Source of the DNA: Corythoichthys intestinalis
Lineage: Eukaryota > Chordata > Actinopteri > Syngnathiformes > Syngnathidae
Length of the DNA stretch: 64,000 bases
Assembly (NCBI RefSeq): GCF_030265065.1
Contig: NC_080416.1
Location: 23,396,501 to 23,460,500 of the forward strand
Direction: 5' to 3'
The translations under genes and the position numbers were made by a program. How positions within the stretch are numbered: the stretch's first letter is position 1; every line of letters starts with the position of its first letter. Under the pieces are notes generated by a model that saw only the letters and a program-made list of their open reading frames with translations, searched no databases and was not told the DNA's origin. Positions 22,868 to 35,963 of the stretch are shown here, piece after piece.

Positions 22868-23233
22868 TGAGTCAACCTCAAGAAACAATACAAGTCAATG
22901 CATTAGAGATGTCACGATATATAAGAAATCTATTCCCTTTAAAGTAGTAAGGGTGTAAACGCTAGCGTATTTTCACATGACACTAGGTAAATGTGCTTTA
23001 TTAGTGGCATGCACATGCTCGCGGTGGTATGTCGTTAAGCTAGGCCACTTTACTGGCAAAGTTGTACAACATGGTGTCATATAAGTGCATTTGACACTAC
23101 AAAGGTTTATATTTCATAGTCATAAGTTTCATTGTGGTCATATTTTTTTTAAAATCATATACTCTGGTTGCTAGCTGGCCTACTATTTAGCCTACTTGCT
23201 AGCTTTGTCGTAGTGAATTCTATTATTCTAGAA

Positions 23234-23812
23234 CAGTGGTTCATAACTGGATGTGACAAGCCTCAGGGGTTCCGTGAAGGTTGAGAAACGCAAAGCTCTA
23301 CTTTTTACACTGAGGCAAAGTGGCATTTTAGAGCAGGTTGTGGACTGGCTTGCCCTCAATTTACAGGCTTTGTTCCATTTCTTTCAACTGCTAGCCCTCT
23401 GTCTAAAGGGAGGAGACATCGGTTTCCTAAGTGGAAGGTTGACTGGCACTTTGTACGAGGACTTACAGACTATGAACTGCGTAATCAAAAAATTGTGTCA
23501 TTTTACGTTATGAAACTAGTATGTGATGGAAGAATGTGACAATATAATGACAATGTAGACATGAAAACATAAAAAGGAACAGTGTGAACAGTTTCATTTC
23601 ATTTACCAACGTAAAAATCTACAGCAAAAGGCAAAATTATTTGTCGTAAACTTGAAATCTGGAAGAAATTTGAACAGAACTTCACTTAGGTGTTGGCTTA
23701 CTAGGTTTTGAATTCGTAAAAAATGCCTCTATTATGAAATTCCGAAGGCTTAGGTGAATGCACCTATGAAACTCGGTGGGTTCGGTACCTTTAGCAAGGT
23801 TAAGAATCACTG
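23234..23812 (+). mobile_element. hAT-like MITE, CAGTGGTTC ends
   Basis: CAGTGGTTCATAACTGG and AAGAATCACTG form the ends, and the TSD TTCTAGAA is perfect (23226-23233, 23813-23820). A fragment of the same family lies at 1532-1785. Non-coding. Confidence 0.85.
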
Positions 23813-24118
23813 TTCTAGAAGTTGGCTCGCTTGAGATATCGATAAAATTATCCAAATAAAAATAGTCAGATAGTAAGACAGCTACTTATTAGATAGACTA
23901 CTACATAATAGAATATTAAAATTCACATGTTATGCTAGGAAATTCAAATTTACAGGGATATAAATTTTGGAAAAGCTAGTAGGTGGCTAAAAGCTATGCA
24001 AGCTAAAGCTAAAATATTACTAGGGATTTTATCGAGCCATAAATTTAGGACTTTATTCTCCTCAGCACTGTTTTATTGATAGGTAGCTCAGTCACTAGCG
24101 AACTACACATCTCAAAAG

Positions 24119-24232
24119 TACCGAGCCCAAAAGGGGACATGGAAGATGAAATAAAAAACAGAGAAAAAACGTTAAAAAAAATAATAAAAAAAAGTGCCCC
24201 TAAAGGGACATGGAAGATTTTTTTTCTGTCAA

Positions 24233-24272
<40 letters not shown>

Positions 24273-25198
24273 ATCGAATTAAAATGTTTTTTGACATCTA
24301 AGCAAAAAATAAAAAATAAAAATTGAGTTTTAGAAATCGAAGAGATCATTAAGAACGACTTGGACGCTCAGTGACCTGAGGGAGGGCAAAATACCGGAAT
24401 CCTTTGGCAACAGATGGCCCGTCCTTGACAATTACATCTTAAAGTTGACAAAACTAGGAGCCCACCGTCTTATGTCATCATATTTCAGGCCTATTTCAAA
24501 GTATAACTCAATTAACCTGCCACAAGGGTGAACAAGCTCAATTGTTGCCATCGTTTACCTGGAAATTGAGTCGCACAACAAACGTTTAAAAAATAGCGTA
24601 ATTAGGTCTTTAAATTTTTTTTTTGCTGCGAAATCAACTTTTTTTTTTTGCTTCGATGCAATTAAAAAAAAAAAAAAAAAAAAAAAAATCTTCCATGTCC
24701 CTTTCGAGGCACTTTTATTTTTCTCAACGTCAACTTATTACTTTTTTTTCCCCCATTTTCTTCCATGTCACCTTAAGGGCTCCGCCCTACGAAGGGTGAA
24801 CAAGCTCAATTGTTGCCATTGTTTACCTGGAAATTGAGTGGCACAACAAACGTTTAAAAAATAGCGTAATTAGGTCTTTTAAATTTTTTTTTGCTGCGAT
24901 AAACTTTTTTTTTTTGCTCCGATGCAAAAAAAATTTTTTTACATGAAGCAAAAAAAATGTTTTTGCATCGAAGCAAAAAAAAAAAAAAAACACTTAAAAA
25001 GACCTAATTCTGCTATTTTTTTCCCTGCTGTATTCTAATATATTTTTGCTCCAACTTCGTTTTTTTTTTTTTTTTTTTTTTTTTTGCTTTGACAGAAAAA
25101 AATGTCCCTTTCGAGGCACTTTAATTTTTCTCAGCGTCAACTTATTACTTTTTTTGCCCCCCATTTTTCTTCTTCCATGTCACCTTAGGGGCTCCGTA
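24119..25198. mobile_element. Foldback element rich in poly-A/T, TACCGAGCCC ends
   Basis: Ends TACCGAGCCCAAAAGGGG and, inverted, TACGGAGCCCCTAAGGTG share about 28 bases; CAAAAG flanks both sides. The interior has several poly-A and poly-T runs of 20 or more, two direct copies of a 90-base block (from GGGTGAACAAGCTCAATTG at 24527 and 24795) and repeated ACATGGAAGA/TCTTCCATGT. Superfamily unknown. Confidence 0.55.
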
Positions 25199-25204
25199 CA
25201 AAAG

Positions 25205-25931
25205 CTCAGCATTCTAATGGCTGGAAATAAAATTCACAGGAATAGAAAACACGTAATAGCAATTCGACGAGTGGTGGTGAAAAAAAACAAAAAAACAAAA
25301 AAAAAACAAAAAAAAAAAACATGGAATGGGCATCACAACTGGATTAAGCATTTTGGCAGACTGTCAGTTTTAGGAAAACTTGTTACGTTGCTACTTGTAG
25401 AATAGCAAGCTAGTTGAATATGTAGTATAACTAATAGTTGTGGCTATCTAGTTCTATGCTAATTAGCATTCTATCTGTGAATTTCTAAAAGAAAATAGAT
25501 CCAGTTAAAGCGAGTAAAACAGTTAGCTACTGAATGAAAAAAAGCTCGCTAGATACTGTAGATGGCTATTTAAATGAGATGATGTGTTTATTTTTCTGGA
25601 TCCTCTTTATCACTAGTTTAGTGGTAATTAAGTTATCTAATGAGCTATTTATCTAGCATTCCAGCTTCACATTTAGCTACTGTATATAGTAAGGAAATTC
25701 GTAGATAGAAAGATAAGCTATACAGACGAGACAGCCATTAAAATAGCTAGTTATCTCTGTAGGATCTTACTACCTGGAGATGATCAATAGTAAGATGTTT
25801 AGTGGTCATATTCTTGATATAAATTCAAGCCTTTAGCTCTCGTAGTGGCTCTTAGTGTTGATGCAGGGTAATTATTATTATTCATATAATCACTATTAGT
25901 GTGATGGCTGGCTTGATGACTGTATTGTCCC
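25205..25931. other. A+T-rich 3' flank of the tailed S100 gene
   Basis: Contains many AGCTAGTTA/TAGCTA-like short repeats and poly-A runs (25280-25320). The left part of the 3' UTR should lie here, but no clean AATAAA was located. Confidence 0.35.
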
Positions 25932-28174
25932 CTACGAGGCAGCAGAATCTTCAGGCTTCTTCTCGGCGTCCCCCTGGGCCGCATCGGCCAACTTCTCAGC
26001 CGCTTCTCCGGCGATCTTTTCCGTCTCCTCCGCCACGGGGGTTTCCTCCTTCACCACCACTTCCACACTGGAGGTTGTCACCTCCACACTCGGTGGGGTC
26101 ACATCAACGCTTGCCGCGGTCACATCAACGCTAGGCGGGGTCACATCGACACTAGGCGGGGTCACATCGACGCTAGGCGGTGTCACATCCACGCTCGACG
26201 TAGTCACGTCAACGCTCGGTGGGGTCACCTCCACGCCCGATGAGGTCACTTTCATACCGGGTAAGGTCACCTCAACAGGCTTTTTCTCATCCTCCTTTTT
26301 GGCTTCCAGCTTCACCTCCGTTTCATTCGCCTCTGCTTCCGGCTTGGCTTCATTGGTTTCGGTTTTGGGAGCGGCGTTCGCCGGCGCGGCATTCGCCGGC
26401 GCGGCGTTGTCAGCGGTGGCGTTCTGGGCGGGCTGGCCGTCGTTGGCGCGGCAACGCTGCTCGCTAACGGAGGTAGCTAAGTAGCCTACTAGCTTCATGT
26501 ACTCCTCGAAGCCCACTTTACCGTCCTTGTTTGAGTCCAAGCCTTTGCCCATGTTCTGGATAGCCTCCTTGCTGTCCGTGTCCTACAGAGACAAAACGCT
26601 TGTAATTTGACGACAAACCTCAGGGGAAAAATATAGTGTATCACAAAAGTGAGTACACCCCTCGCATTTCTGCAGATATTTAAGTATATCTTTTCATGGG
26701 ACAACACTGACAAAATGACACTTTGACACAATGAAAAGTAGTCTGTGCGCAGCTTATACTAGTATAATACCGTTAATTTATTTTCCCCTCAAAATATAGC
26801 CATTAATATCTAAACCCCTGCCAACAAAAGTGAGTACACCCCTTAGTAAATACGTACATCCCTAAATGTCCAAATTGAGTACTGCTTGTCATTTTCCCTC
26901 CAAAATATCATGTGACTCGTTACCGGAGTGCTGTCAGCATTGCTGCAGAGATTGAAAAGGAGCCTGTTAGTGCTCAGACCACACGCCGCACTCTACATCA
27001 AAATGGTGTGCATGGCTGTCACCCCAGGAGGAAGCCTCTTCTGAAGATGGTACACAGGAAAGCCCGCAAACAGTTTGCTGAAGACATGCCAACAAAGGAC
27101 ATGGATTACTGGAACCATGTCCTATGCATAGGCGGAGTTTGACTTTTGGGGCTGGGGGGCACAACATGTTGATGGCCCCGAAACGCAGTGTCAGCAATAA
27201 AATTAACTTACAAGAATATTTATAATAATGAGTTGTCAATGAGTTTTTTTTGTTTCCCATCATTCTTGAGGGGAATTCTGGATCAGGCTGTTTAGGCAAT
27301 ACTTTTAGCCAAGTTCATCATCGTCATTACGGGTGGCATGGCTCAGTGGTAGAGTAGTTGTCCCCCAACCCAGAGTTTGTGGGTTCAATTCCTCGCCCTG
27401 ATGAACTCGTCTAAGTGTCCAAGATACTGAACCCCACATTGCTCCTGATGCTGCATTTGAGGGCCTTGGAAAGGTGGAAAAGCACTAGTATAACATCATT
27501 TACCATTGAATATGGTACGCCCGCCGGTGTCGTGCCAATGTGGTTACCCCAATCAAAAACTGTATCCCCATATGGAGGTAGATTTGTGTCTTTATTATTC
27601 AATCCAAAAAAAAAAAATTGCTGCAATCAAAATGTTTTCAGTAAAAAAAAAATGTGACAGCTATTTTTCTAGGAATTTAATTTTTTTTATTTTTTTTTAT
27701 TGGAGTCACGTTTTTTTGAAGCAACTTTTTTGATTTACGTAATGTTGATTTCTGTTTGGGCCACATTTTGGCTCGGATGTTTTTGTCTTTATTATTCAAT
27801 CAAAAAATAAGTTGCTTCAAAAAAAATATTATTTTCAAAAAGAAAAAAACACTTTTTCATTCATGGAAAACGTTTTTGAATGCGAAAAAAATAATTGAGA
27901 TTGAAAAATTTGCATTTGAACACTTAATTTTTCATTTAAAAAGTCCTTTTTAGGACATTTGTGTCTAAATCATTCAATCCCAAAAAAGTTGCTTCAATTC
28001 AAAAAAATATTTTCAATCCAAGAAAAAAATCATTTTAAAAATAAAATTGCTGTCCCGTATTTTTTTTCGTCTACGGTGCTAGTCACATGATCTGTTCGAA
28101 AAATAGTTTTGACCCATTATAAAAATATATATTTTTGTTCATTCATTTTTGTTGCATTTTATTGCTTTACAACT

Positions 28175-28226
<52 letters not shown>

Positions 28227-29026
28227 GGAAAGTCAATTTCATGCAATGACACTTTTCGGCCACTAGGAAGGCCCCCCCCCCCCCCCCCTTAAAATCCGCT
28301 TATGGTCCTATGGTCTTATGAGACGGGCGGGCTTTCTTGTGTATTGTCTTCAGAAGAGGCTTCCTCCTGGGGTGACAGCCATGCACACCAATTTGATGTA
28401 GAGTGCAGCATATGGTCTGAGCACAAACAGGCTGACCCCCCACCTCTTCAATCTCTGCATCAATGCTGACAGCACTCCTGTAATGAGTCACATGACATTT
28501 TGGAGGGCAAATGACGAGCAGTACTCAATTTGGACATTTAAGGATGTACGTAGTTTCTAAGGGGTGTACTCACTTTTGTTGCCGGGGGTTTAGATATTAA
28601 TGGCTATTTTTTTGGTTATTTTGAGGGGAAAATAAATTAACTCCACGCACAGAGTACTTTTCATTGTGTCAAAGTGTCATTTTGTCAGTGTTGGCCCATG
28701 AAAAGATATACTTAAATGTCTGCAGAAATGCGAGGGGTGTACTCACTTTTGTGATACACTGTAACCTGAATTTAAAGTATCATTGAATTTGTAGAAATGG
28801 AGTCACGCGAAACAAACTGAGCAAACACAAGCTGTGTATTTGTGCGTTTCAGAGGAGAAGATGAGATAAATAGATCATGACTGAGACTTGTTTTGTGTTT
28901 CCTGACCGATAGGATGTTGCTGAATTGGCTCTTGACCAGGTTCTGGAAGTCTTTAGATCCCAAACTCTCCTTCCCTTTGCAGAATTTCAGGAAGACCTTG
29001 ACCACTGTCTGAATGGCGTCCTCCAT
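25932..29026 (-). CDS. S100 family protein with a long repeat-bearing C-terminal tail
   Basis: Exons 29026-28907 (40 codons) and 26582-25932 encode 256 residues, against about 90-110 for ordinary S100s. Exon 1 (MEDAIQTVVKVF) carries the S100-type EF-hand. Exon 2 carries a canonical loop DSNKDGKVGFEE (56-67) and helix IV (YMKLVGYLATS), after which S100s normally stop. Here come an Ala/Pro stretch (NAAPANAAPANAAP), an acidic stretch (KPEAEANETEVKLEAKKEDEKK), ten 7-residue units of V(D/E)VTxx(S/G) (residues 143-212) and an acidic Ala/Glu end. The EF-hand part should dimerise and bind Ca2+; the tail's role is unknown. The donor is GTCAGG, weaker than usual, the acceptor TCTGTAG|GAC; phase 0, as in the other S100 genes here. 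A TTATCAAAG acceptor just upstream of the ATG implies a noncoding exon. Orthology among teleost S100s is not resolved. Confidence 0.85.
26067..26276 (-). repeat. Coding minisatellite, 21-bp unit x 10
   Basis: Ten in-frame 21-base units encode V(D/E)VTPPS variants: third-to-fifth units and later alternate PPS with TSS or AAS, and the first two read LPG and SSG. Codons for the same residue differ between units (for example GACGTG/GATGTG and CCCCCG-like variation), so the array is not freshly expanded. It is the core of the tail of the S100 protein. Confidence 0.85.
27127..28304 (+). mobile_element. Nested hAT-like element, CATAGGCGGA ends
   Basis: Ends CATAGGCGGAGTTTG and AAAATCCGCTTATG; perfect TSD GTCCTATG (27119-27126, 28305-28312). 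Target sequence is the transposase segment encoding HVLW of the Tc1. It carries a SINE (27328-27516), poly-A/T tracts, an (AT)n run (28170-28220) and a C-run (28272-28289). A second copy is at 50340-53806. Confidence 0.8.
27328..27516 (+). mobile_element. tRNA-derived SINE
   Basis: The head has RNA polymerase III boxes: A box TGGCTCAGTGG and B box GGGTTCAATTCC. The body ACTGAACCCCACATTGCTCC and tail AAAGCACTAGTATAAC...TTTACCATT follow the pattern of common teleost SINEs whose tails copy a partner LINE 3' end. It lies within the CATAGGCGGA element. Not a functional tRNA: the cloverleaf is not kept. Confidence 0.75.
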
Positions 29027-29039
29027 GACTCGCCTCTTT

Positions 29040-29330
29040 GATAACACACAAAGGATACATTGGATTAGAATCGATGGAATGAGGTGATAATAAAACGATC
29101 TAACAAAGATTTCATTTTGAGTGAGTGACGTGTGTGAGAAGCGGCCAGCGCGTGTGATGGAGAGGCACAATGGCCTCGGCGATCTTTGATAGGTCATCCG
29201 ATAGGATGACGCTTCCTCCTCCACCACCCTTCGCTTCGGATTACCCGATGTGCTCATCTTGTGTCTCTAATCCACTCTCCCTTACTCGCACACATTCACC
29301 TGACCTTTTGTGAACACCAAGTTTGTTTTC
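29040..29330 (-). promoter_or_regulatory. Possible upstream exon region of the tailed S100 gene
   Basis: The minus-strand frame from 29257 (MSTSGNPKRR) runs in frame into the S100 exon, but an acceptor (ATCAAAG, about 29036) interrupts it, and its composition is not protein-like. The segment might hold a noncoding first exon. No TATA box is clear. Confidence 0.2.
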
Positions 29331-30505
29331 AAGCAAAATAGGTCACTTGATTTTCATGCAAAAAAAAAAAAAAAAAAAAAAAAAACACGAACAAATACAA
29401 GTCGTTATATTTGTTAAAAGAAAAATAAAATCATTTTTTTTCCTAATTAAGTTACTATCATAGACTTCATACTGATATTGACGGGACACAATCCCCAGAA
29501 ACTGCGCCTTCAAGTAGGGGGCCGTCCCACACTCCGCTTCAGTCAGTCGAAGTTATTCTCAAACACATGCAGCGGTCCAACGCCGGATTTAAGTTGAAAA
29601 AGTACGAAAGCTGTACCACAAACAAACAGATAGGATTGTCTCAGAAGTGATTTGTTCGAGGATTCAAGGTAATTATTATATTTTTTGTACCATGCATGCA
29701 TTTTGAAACGTTGTGAAAAAAGAAATGAAAAAAAATTAACCGCTACGGTGTCATAATTCACAAAATTTACGTAAAATAAATGGTAACTGCCCGTTTTTTT
29801 GCTTTTAACCTTGAATTGAGACTGTTTTATATCCATATTTATAAAGAATTCAGGGATTTAAGCATTTATTCACAAGAATTTTCAACGTAAAAAGCTCTTT
29901 GTGGTGATAAGGCGGCAGGCACCACAGTGGCTGAAAGACGAGCAGCATATTACCATAGAAACATAGTACTATAGAAAACAAGCAGAATATAGGGCATAAA
30001 AGATACACAACGCCTTCTTAAGCCCGTGTGCGTCATGAGCAAGATTGACACACCAACTCTCGCAATCAGTTCTCCCGGACAGTCCAGAACAAATGGCGGG
30101 ATGCTCTGTCCCAACACAGGAAGCACCGGAGAACGCCCGATATCCAACTGATAACACGACTGATAAGACTCCAAAAGCTACTTTGACGCTGAGGTGGCAA
30201 AATCCACAACCCTCGTTGCGCAGACAACAGTAACTCAAATAGACAATAATCCCAAACACACTATTCTTCCTGCCCACGCCTGCCCCGTGAGAGCCTTCAA
30301 AAGACTGAATGTGAAACTAAGCGTCATTTTTTTCCTCGGGACCCTTTTGTTGACTTCTGATATGGTGACCTTGGAACAAGCTTGCCTCCCCGCCTGAGTG
30401 TTTCTGTTTCACCTTGCTGTTTTGATCGCTGTCAACCTGAATAAATTGCCAACTTGTTTTCGGTGAGCTTTCTTTAAACCTTTCAAAATGGAGTCAGTAA
30501 AAAGG
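29330..30505. other. Unassigned stretch
   Basis: A poly-A run (29360-29384), then repeat-like sequence. A GATTCAAG|GTAATT donor-like site lies near 29668 (plus) and AATAAATTG near 30440. Several overlapping frames, none protein-like. Probably mobile-element remains, family not determined. Confidence 0.3.
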
Positions 30506-30513
30506 GTTAAGAC

Positions 30514-31028
30514 TAGGGCTGCAGCTATCGATTATTTTAGTACTCGATTAATCGATGAACTATTTAGTTCCAATAATCGAGTAATCGGATAAGGAACATA
30601 AAAAATTAAAATACCTGAGCTGAGCCTCAAACGGTATTAAAAAAATAAATAAATAAGGATCTATGTAGGTACAACAAAAGAACAATTGGCTAACTCACAT
30701 AGCAAAAGTCCGCTAGCTTAAATGCTATAAAATGCAAACTTTTTTTTTTTTACAGTGCTCTTAACAAATGGTTAAGACACATATTCCCACAAAAAACGGC
30801 TAAATATACCTATAAACTAAAATAAGAATATCAAAAATTTTTTGGGGCGCAAACAGAAACTTAGAAATCTTGGGTTGGTCTTAACAGGGAGTAGCTGGAT
30901 TCAGCTATGTGAAATGAGGCAGACTAGATTTAATTTAATTTAATTAAATTGAATTCTCGAAGCAGCAAAACTTAATTCAGATTTTCTAATCGAATACTCA
31001 AGTTAATCGATTAATCGTTGCAGCACTA
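30514..31028 (-). mobile_element. TAGTGCTGCA hAT-like element
   Basis: Starts TAGGGCTGCAGCTATCG, ends GATTAATCGTTGCAGCACTA. Flanks GTTAAGAC and CTTAAGGC agree at 6 of 8 bases. Shares GATTAATCGA, GTAATCGGATAAGG and the ACAATTGGCTAA block with the other family members. Confidence 0.8.
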
Positions 31029-31179
31029 CTTAAGGCTAAGGTGAACAAGGTGACTTTGGCCTTCTGGCCGGATTGCCGGGGTTCTGCCGGCCTGGGCCGT
31101 TGGAGCTGCGCCAGTGCGGGTCCGGCGGCTCGGCTAGCGCGATTCCAGCGGTCTGGTTAGAAGGTCAGATTCCTTCAAT

Positions 31180-31723
31180 GCGCATAGCAGTGTCATGTCA
31201 TAATGTCATATGATTGCTTATGACAGTCTTATGGCGCCACTGTCAAATAAAGTGTTACCAAATGCCATAACTAGCAATTAATGAAACAACTGGAACAGTA
31301 ACTGAAGAAATAATTAGCACGGAACATGAATTTTGATTGTTATTTACATCTGTAGCGCTGCAATGCATGCTAGGAGGCATGTTGGATGACAACAGTGTTT
31401 ACAGCAGGTGGCAGCAGAGGTTGCTTGTCTCTTCCAAGCGAGCAGTGATGGCCAAATGAATATTCTTGAAGCAATGAAGCTTTGCAGCCAATTAGCTCAA
31501 AGCTTAATGGTGGTTCATTTGGTCTTATGACAATCTTATTAAGTCGCTGTCAAATAAAGTGTTACAGGTGAATATCTTTTGGTGTAAATATCCGATAATA
31601 CAGTGAGGACAGCGTGGCTTACAGTCCGGTGCGGCTTATCGATGAACAAATGCCGTTTTCGTGTCAAATTTGGTGGGTGGCGGCTTATAGTTAGGTGTGC
31701 CTTATTGTCAGAAAATTACGGTA
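31180..31723. mobile_element. ISL2EU-like MITE relative, partial
   Basis: From GCAATGCATGCTAGG (31358) to AAAATTACGGTA (31723) it follows the element at 20971-21435, including GGCGGCTTATAGTTAGG. The left terminus was not identified; the sequence between 31040 and 31200 is G+C-rich and unassigned. Confidence 0.5.
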
Positions 31724-31860
31724 AATAGAAAATATTATAAAATATATTATTTATTATTATAAGAAAAAAGTAATATATAGGAATAAAGAACATTTGGAGA
31801 AGTTAAAAAGTCCCAATTGTTTTATTTTTATCAGGAAAAAGTCCAATTTATTAAAACTAT

Positions 31861-32499
31861 TACCGTATTGGCCCGAATATAAGATTGTGTTTTTTGCATT
31901 GAAATAACACTGAAAAAGAGGGTCATCTTATATTCGCGGTCTAGACATTATACCATTTCACGACGCTAGATGGCGCCAGATGTCATTGAAGCAATGTTCT
32001 GTCATGACAGATCTCAGATACTCTCCCCATTCACGACGCTAGATGGCGCCACATTGAACTGATGTTCTGTCATGACAGATCTCAGCTACTCTTTTTAGTT
32101 TAACCAGTTTGCATTATTTTATTGCAATGTTTTTCCCTATTCAGATTTGTTTCAAGACTACAATTACAGTTAGACTTCACTTTGATGGTTAATGCAGTTA
32201 TTGCAATTTTGTTGTTTTATCACAATAGAGTGGTTTATTTACATTTCAAAAACTAGAAGCCATTCATTTACGAATGCGATTGCACTTTAGTTTACATATT
32301 TAAATGTTCAGATATTAAGATTTGAATGAGGCAAAATAACATGCTTTTTCTCTCAAATATTATAACAAATGTTATAATCATTTGTTTCGGATGTACTGTA
32401 ATTATTTTCTGTATAAAAATTAATTTGGTGTTCAAAAAGTCTTTTTTCAAATTTGAGTCTTGAAAAAGAGGGCCGTCTTATATTCGGGTCAATACGGTA
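31861..32499. mobile_element. ISL2EU/Harbinger-like MITE, second copy
   Basis: TACCGTATTGGCCC to GGTCAATACGGTA, with TA borders. It follows 5980-6635 closely through the GACGCTAGATGGCGCCA blocks and the long A+T-rich right part, so the two copies are young or homogenised. Confidence 0.7.
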
Positions 32500-32587
32500 C
32501 TTTTTTTCGCTGGTAATTTTTTTTTTTTTTTTTTTAAGTAAAATCTTTCTCAGAGAAAAAAAAGTCCTCTCTTTTAATACAATAAGT

Positions 32588-33310
32588 AGAGGTGTGACTG
32601 AATATCGAAATGGTGATATATACCAAAAGGTTATCGATATGCACCTGCCAAGAATCGAGATGTTGTTTTAAAAAGGTGTCAATGTTAAAAAAAAAAAAAA
32701 AAAGGAACCAACAAGTTGCTATCAAAATCTTCAACTACAATGGTGTCTCAGTTAACTCTATGGCTGCCGTTGATGGCGCTTGACGTCCAACCCATTTACA
32801 CTGGGAGGGTTGAACGCACGTTCGTTCATTCGAAACCAGAGCATTCACAGTCACTCTTTCTGATTTTCAGGCCATTTACAAGTCATTTTTTGTTCATCTT
32901 ATTGCATTTACAGTTCGCTTCCTGTTGCGTTTGAGTCGCTGCGTATTCATTTGGGAGATTCCTGGGCCACTTCCTGTTCCGTAACCCAAAATCAACAGGA
33001 AGTGACTAATAAAATGCCCCGAAATCAACAGGAAGTGACTCAAAATCAATAAAGTCATGATCTAAAATGCCCCAAAATTACCTCGTTGCCTAGCATTGGC
33101 TGCCGCTGACTGCCATAGACGTTCAATCCATTTGAAGTGGGAGGGATGGCAGCGAATGAACGGATGTTCATTCGCTGCCACCCTCCCAGTTCAAATGGAT
33201 TGGACGTCTACTAGTGGTAAACTCTTTCGGATTCACAACAGAAGCTTGTTTTTCTGTTTATTAGTCGTTTTGTAGAATATCTTAGGTTGATTTCCTGACC
33301 AATGTATCAA
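32588..33310 (+). mobile_element. TAGGGGTGTGAC hAT-like element, truncated
   Basis: Starts TAGAGGTGTGACTGAATATCG, parallel to 38454-39210, and runs to the ATCGTTGTATCGCCATATCG block. The right terminus is not present. A near-perfect 46-base hairpin lies inside (33117-33213). Confidence 0.65.
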
Positions 33311-33670
33311 TAATCGTTGTATCGCCATATCGCGAGATCATTGTTATTTTTTAGATAAAAATAATAACTTCTAATTTTGCGAGTATTTGCACGTCCTCGT
33401 TTCCCATTGGCTACAAAGATGTAAAGCATGCATGCGTGTGGGTGACCTATCCTCACAGGAATTTCATTCACGGCTGTTTTGCATCGCAGGAATTTACAGG
33501 CCAGCCCGCCGACCGCCGGATCCTTCTTTCTTTTCCCCCGAAGCCACGAGAGCAAAGCGACATACTCTGGAGTCTGTCAGCTCCACACTTCAAATGCCGC
33601 AACAGCTACATGTACTTAAACTTTAGTGATGCACAACCCGAGCTATTTGCCGTATCGGCTGAAAAACATC
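33311..33670. other. G+C-richer stretch, possible promoter
   Basis: Contains CCCATTGGCTAC (CCAAT-like) and GC-rich sequence at 33500-33550. Overlapping frames on three phases; no gene supported. Confidence 0.25.
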
Positions 33671-34038
33671 TACAGTGGGGCAAATAAGTATTTCGTCAAC
33701 CACCAATTGTGCAAGTTCTCCAACTTGAAAAGATTAGAGAGGCCTGTAATTGTCAACATGGGTAAACCTCAACCATGAGAGACAGAATGTGGAAAAATGA
33801 AACATAAAATCACATTGTTTGATTTTTAAAGAATTTATTTCTAAATTAGAGTGCAAAATAAGTATTTGGTCACCTACAAACAAGCAAGATTTCTGGCTGT
33901 CAAAGAGGTCTAACTTCTTCTAACGAGGTCTAACGAGGCTCCACTCGTTACCTGTATTAATGGCACCTGTTTTAACTCATTATCCGTATAAAAAGACACC
34001 TGTCCACAACCTAAGTCAGTCACACTCCAAACTCCACT

Positions 34039-35747
<1,709 letters not shown>

Positions 35748-35963
35748 GATGAACTTTTGGGATTGACGAAATACTTATTTTCCATCATGATTTGCAAATA
35801 AATTATTTAAAAATCAAACAATGTGATTTTCTGTTTTTTTCCCACATTTTGTCTCTCATGGTTGAGGTTTACCCATGTTGACAATTACAGGCCTCTCTAA
35901 TATTTTCAAGTGGGAGAACTTGCACAATTAGTGGTTGACTAAATACTTATTTGCCCCACTGTA

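Larger units (their letters stand above)
26634..28761. mobile_element. Palindromic Tc1/mariner element in the S100 intron
   Basis: Ends TAGTGTATCACAAAAGTGAG and its inverse are flanked by TA (26632-26633, 28762-28763). The left arm encodes the N-terminal part of a Tc1 transposase on the plus strand (26912-27130: YRSAVSIAAEIEKE, TTRRTLHQNGVHG, PRRKPLL). The right arm (about 28326-28761) is its inverted copy on the minus strand (28491-28300). The catalytic half is missing. A hAT-like element (27127-28304) is inserted at the junction. It fills 2128 of the 2324 bases of the intron of the tailed S100 gene. Confidence 0.8.

Noticed and set aside
25901-26484. Plus-strand Pro/Ser-rich frames opposite the S100 tail
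   Set aside because: Antisense shadows of the 21-base coding repeat.
27328-27400. tRNA gene
   Set aside because: A and B boxes are present, but the arms do not pair and the body and tail are those of a SINE.
29040-29257. In-frame upstream extension of the tailed S100 protein from 29257
   Set aside because: It crosses a splice acceptor just before the S100-type ATG and its composition is not protein-like; S100 proteins start at the MEDAIQ-type helix.
29934-30480. Resemblance to the end of an LTR (AATAAATTG followed by a short tail)
   Set aside because: No paired repeat, flanking duplication or internal region was seen, so no virus-like element is claimed.
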